Assembly: GCA_005877345.1 (NCBI GenBank)
Contig: VBPR01000161.1
Location: 1 to 7,048, forward strand
Origin: Nitrososphaerota archaeon
Lineage (GTDB): Archaea > Thermoproteota > Nitrososphaeria > Nitrososphaerales > Nitrososphaeraceae
Reading direction: 5' to 3'
Length of the DNA: 7,048 nucleotides
Shown: positions 6,876 to 7,048 of the stretch, piece by piece
Position numbering within the stretch: position 1 is the first letter of the stretch
Layout: the number at the start of each line of letters is the position of its first letter
Notes under the pieces: model-generated
Told to the model about the DNA's origin: nothing
The model's database searches: none
The model's input: only the letters and a program-made list of their open reading frames with translations
Program-made: the position numbers and the translations under genes

Positions 6876-7048
6876 TTGAATAGTTCAGCAGATCTAACCT
6901 GGAAAAGAACACATTATTCCAAAAGTATTGATACATCCATGAACGGAAAGGAGGTATTAATTGTCGGATGGATCTCTTCGATTCGTGAACATAGTAACAT
7001 AAAATTTATCACAATAAACGACAGATTTGGTAATATTCAAGTTATCTT
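6876..7048 (+). CDS. aspS: Aspartyl-tRNA synthetase, archaeal type (N-terminal part only)
   Basis: This class IIb synthetase charges tRNA-Asp; in many archaea it is non-discriminating and also makes Asp-tRNA-Asn for the amidotransferase route. Only 57 codons are in the window. They show the N-terminal RTHY motif (11-14) characteristic of archaeal AspRS, then the first strands of the OB-fold anticodon-binding domain: GKEVLIVGWISSIR (24-37), IKFITINDRFGNIQVI (42-57). I take TTG at 6876 as start because the family's RTHY motif lies before the first ATG (6939), which would remove it, and because a TATA-like box lies 31 nt upstream of the TTG. AsnRS shares the OB fold but lacks RTHY at this place, so AspRS is favoured. 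Whether it is discriminating cannot be judged without the rest of the protein. It is divergent from alaS. Confidence 0.88.
   Translation, partial: MNSSADLTWKRTHYSKSIDTSMNGKEVLIVGWISSIREHSNIKFITINDRFGNIQVI

Noticed and set aside
6862..6880. AGGGTTCGTCAATT resembles the T-loop of a tRNA gene.
   Set aside because: No matching T stem, anticodon arm or acceptor stem could be found around it, and it overlaps the aspS start region.
6945..6963. A strong Shine-Dalgarno-like GGAGG (6950-6954) followed by a TTG at 6961 near the start of aspS.
   Set aside because: It lies inside the conserved GKEV codons of AspRS, and a start at 6961 would remove the RTHY motif and the first OB-fold strand. It is a coding coincidence.
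1..7048. Search for CRISPR arrays, insertion-sequence ends, integration sites or a defence or other novel gene system.
   Set aside because: No spaced direct repeats, transposase motifs or unknown genes were seen; every long frame is a housekeeping translation gene.

Overview
This AT-rich window reads as archaeal chromosome and is devoted to tRNA charging and its quality control. LeuRS, AlaRS and AspRS are all of archaeal type, and there is an archaeal-type D-aminoacyl-tRNA deacylase (DTD2). The strong A/T bias at third codon positions and a thaumarchaeal-looking AlaRS active-site region suggest a low-GC Nitrososphaerota (Thaumarchaeota), possibly a Nitrososphaerales soil lineage. That placement is inferred from memory of the families, not from a search.

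Three genes lie on the minus strand, in the order of transcription alaS, leuS, dtdA. alaS (ATG at 6515, stop at 3750) overlaps the start of leuS (ATG at 3769, stop at 791) by 20 nt, so the two synthetases are almost certainly one transcript with coupled translation. A 175-nt gap (616-790) follows. dtdA then starts at a TTG at 615 and runs off the left edge after 205 codons, with its conserved motifs intact. On the right, the noncoding region 6516-6875 separates alaS from the divergent plus-strand gene aspS, which starts at TTG 6876 and is cut by the right edge after 57 codons.

The three transcription units share one start layout: an ATTAA-type TATA box whose first base lies 31-32 nt before the chosen start codon, with no convincing Shine-Dalgarno sequence. 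This is the arrangement of archaeal leaderless genes, and it supports two TTG starts (dtdA, aspS) and the ATG start of alaS. A perfect 15-bp palindrome sits just upstream of the aspS box and is the best candidate operator.

The synthetases attach Leu, Ala and Asp to tRNA. LeuRS and AlaRS carry their own editing domains, and DTD2 removes D-amino acids that escape onto tRNA. I see no mobile element, CRISPR array, tRNA or rRNA gene, and no sign of a new defence or other unknown system. The items worth a second look are the promoter architecture, the palindrome and the long divergent intergenic region.
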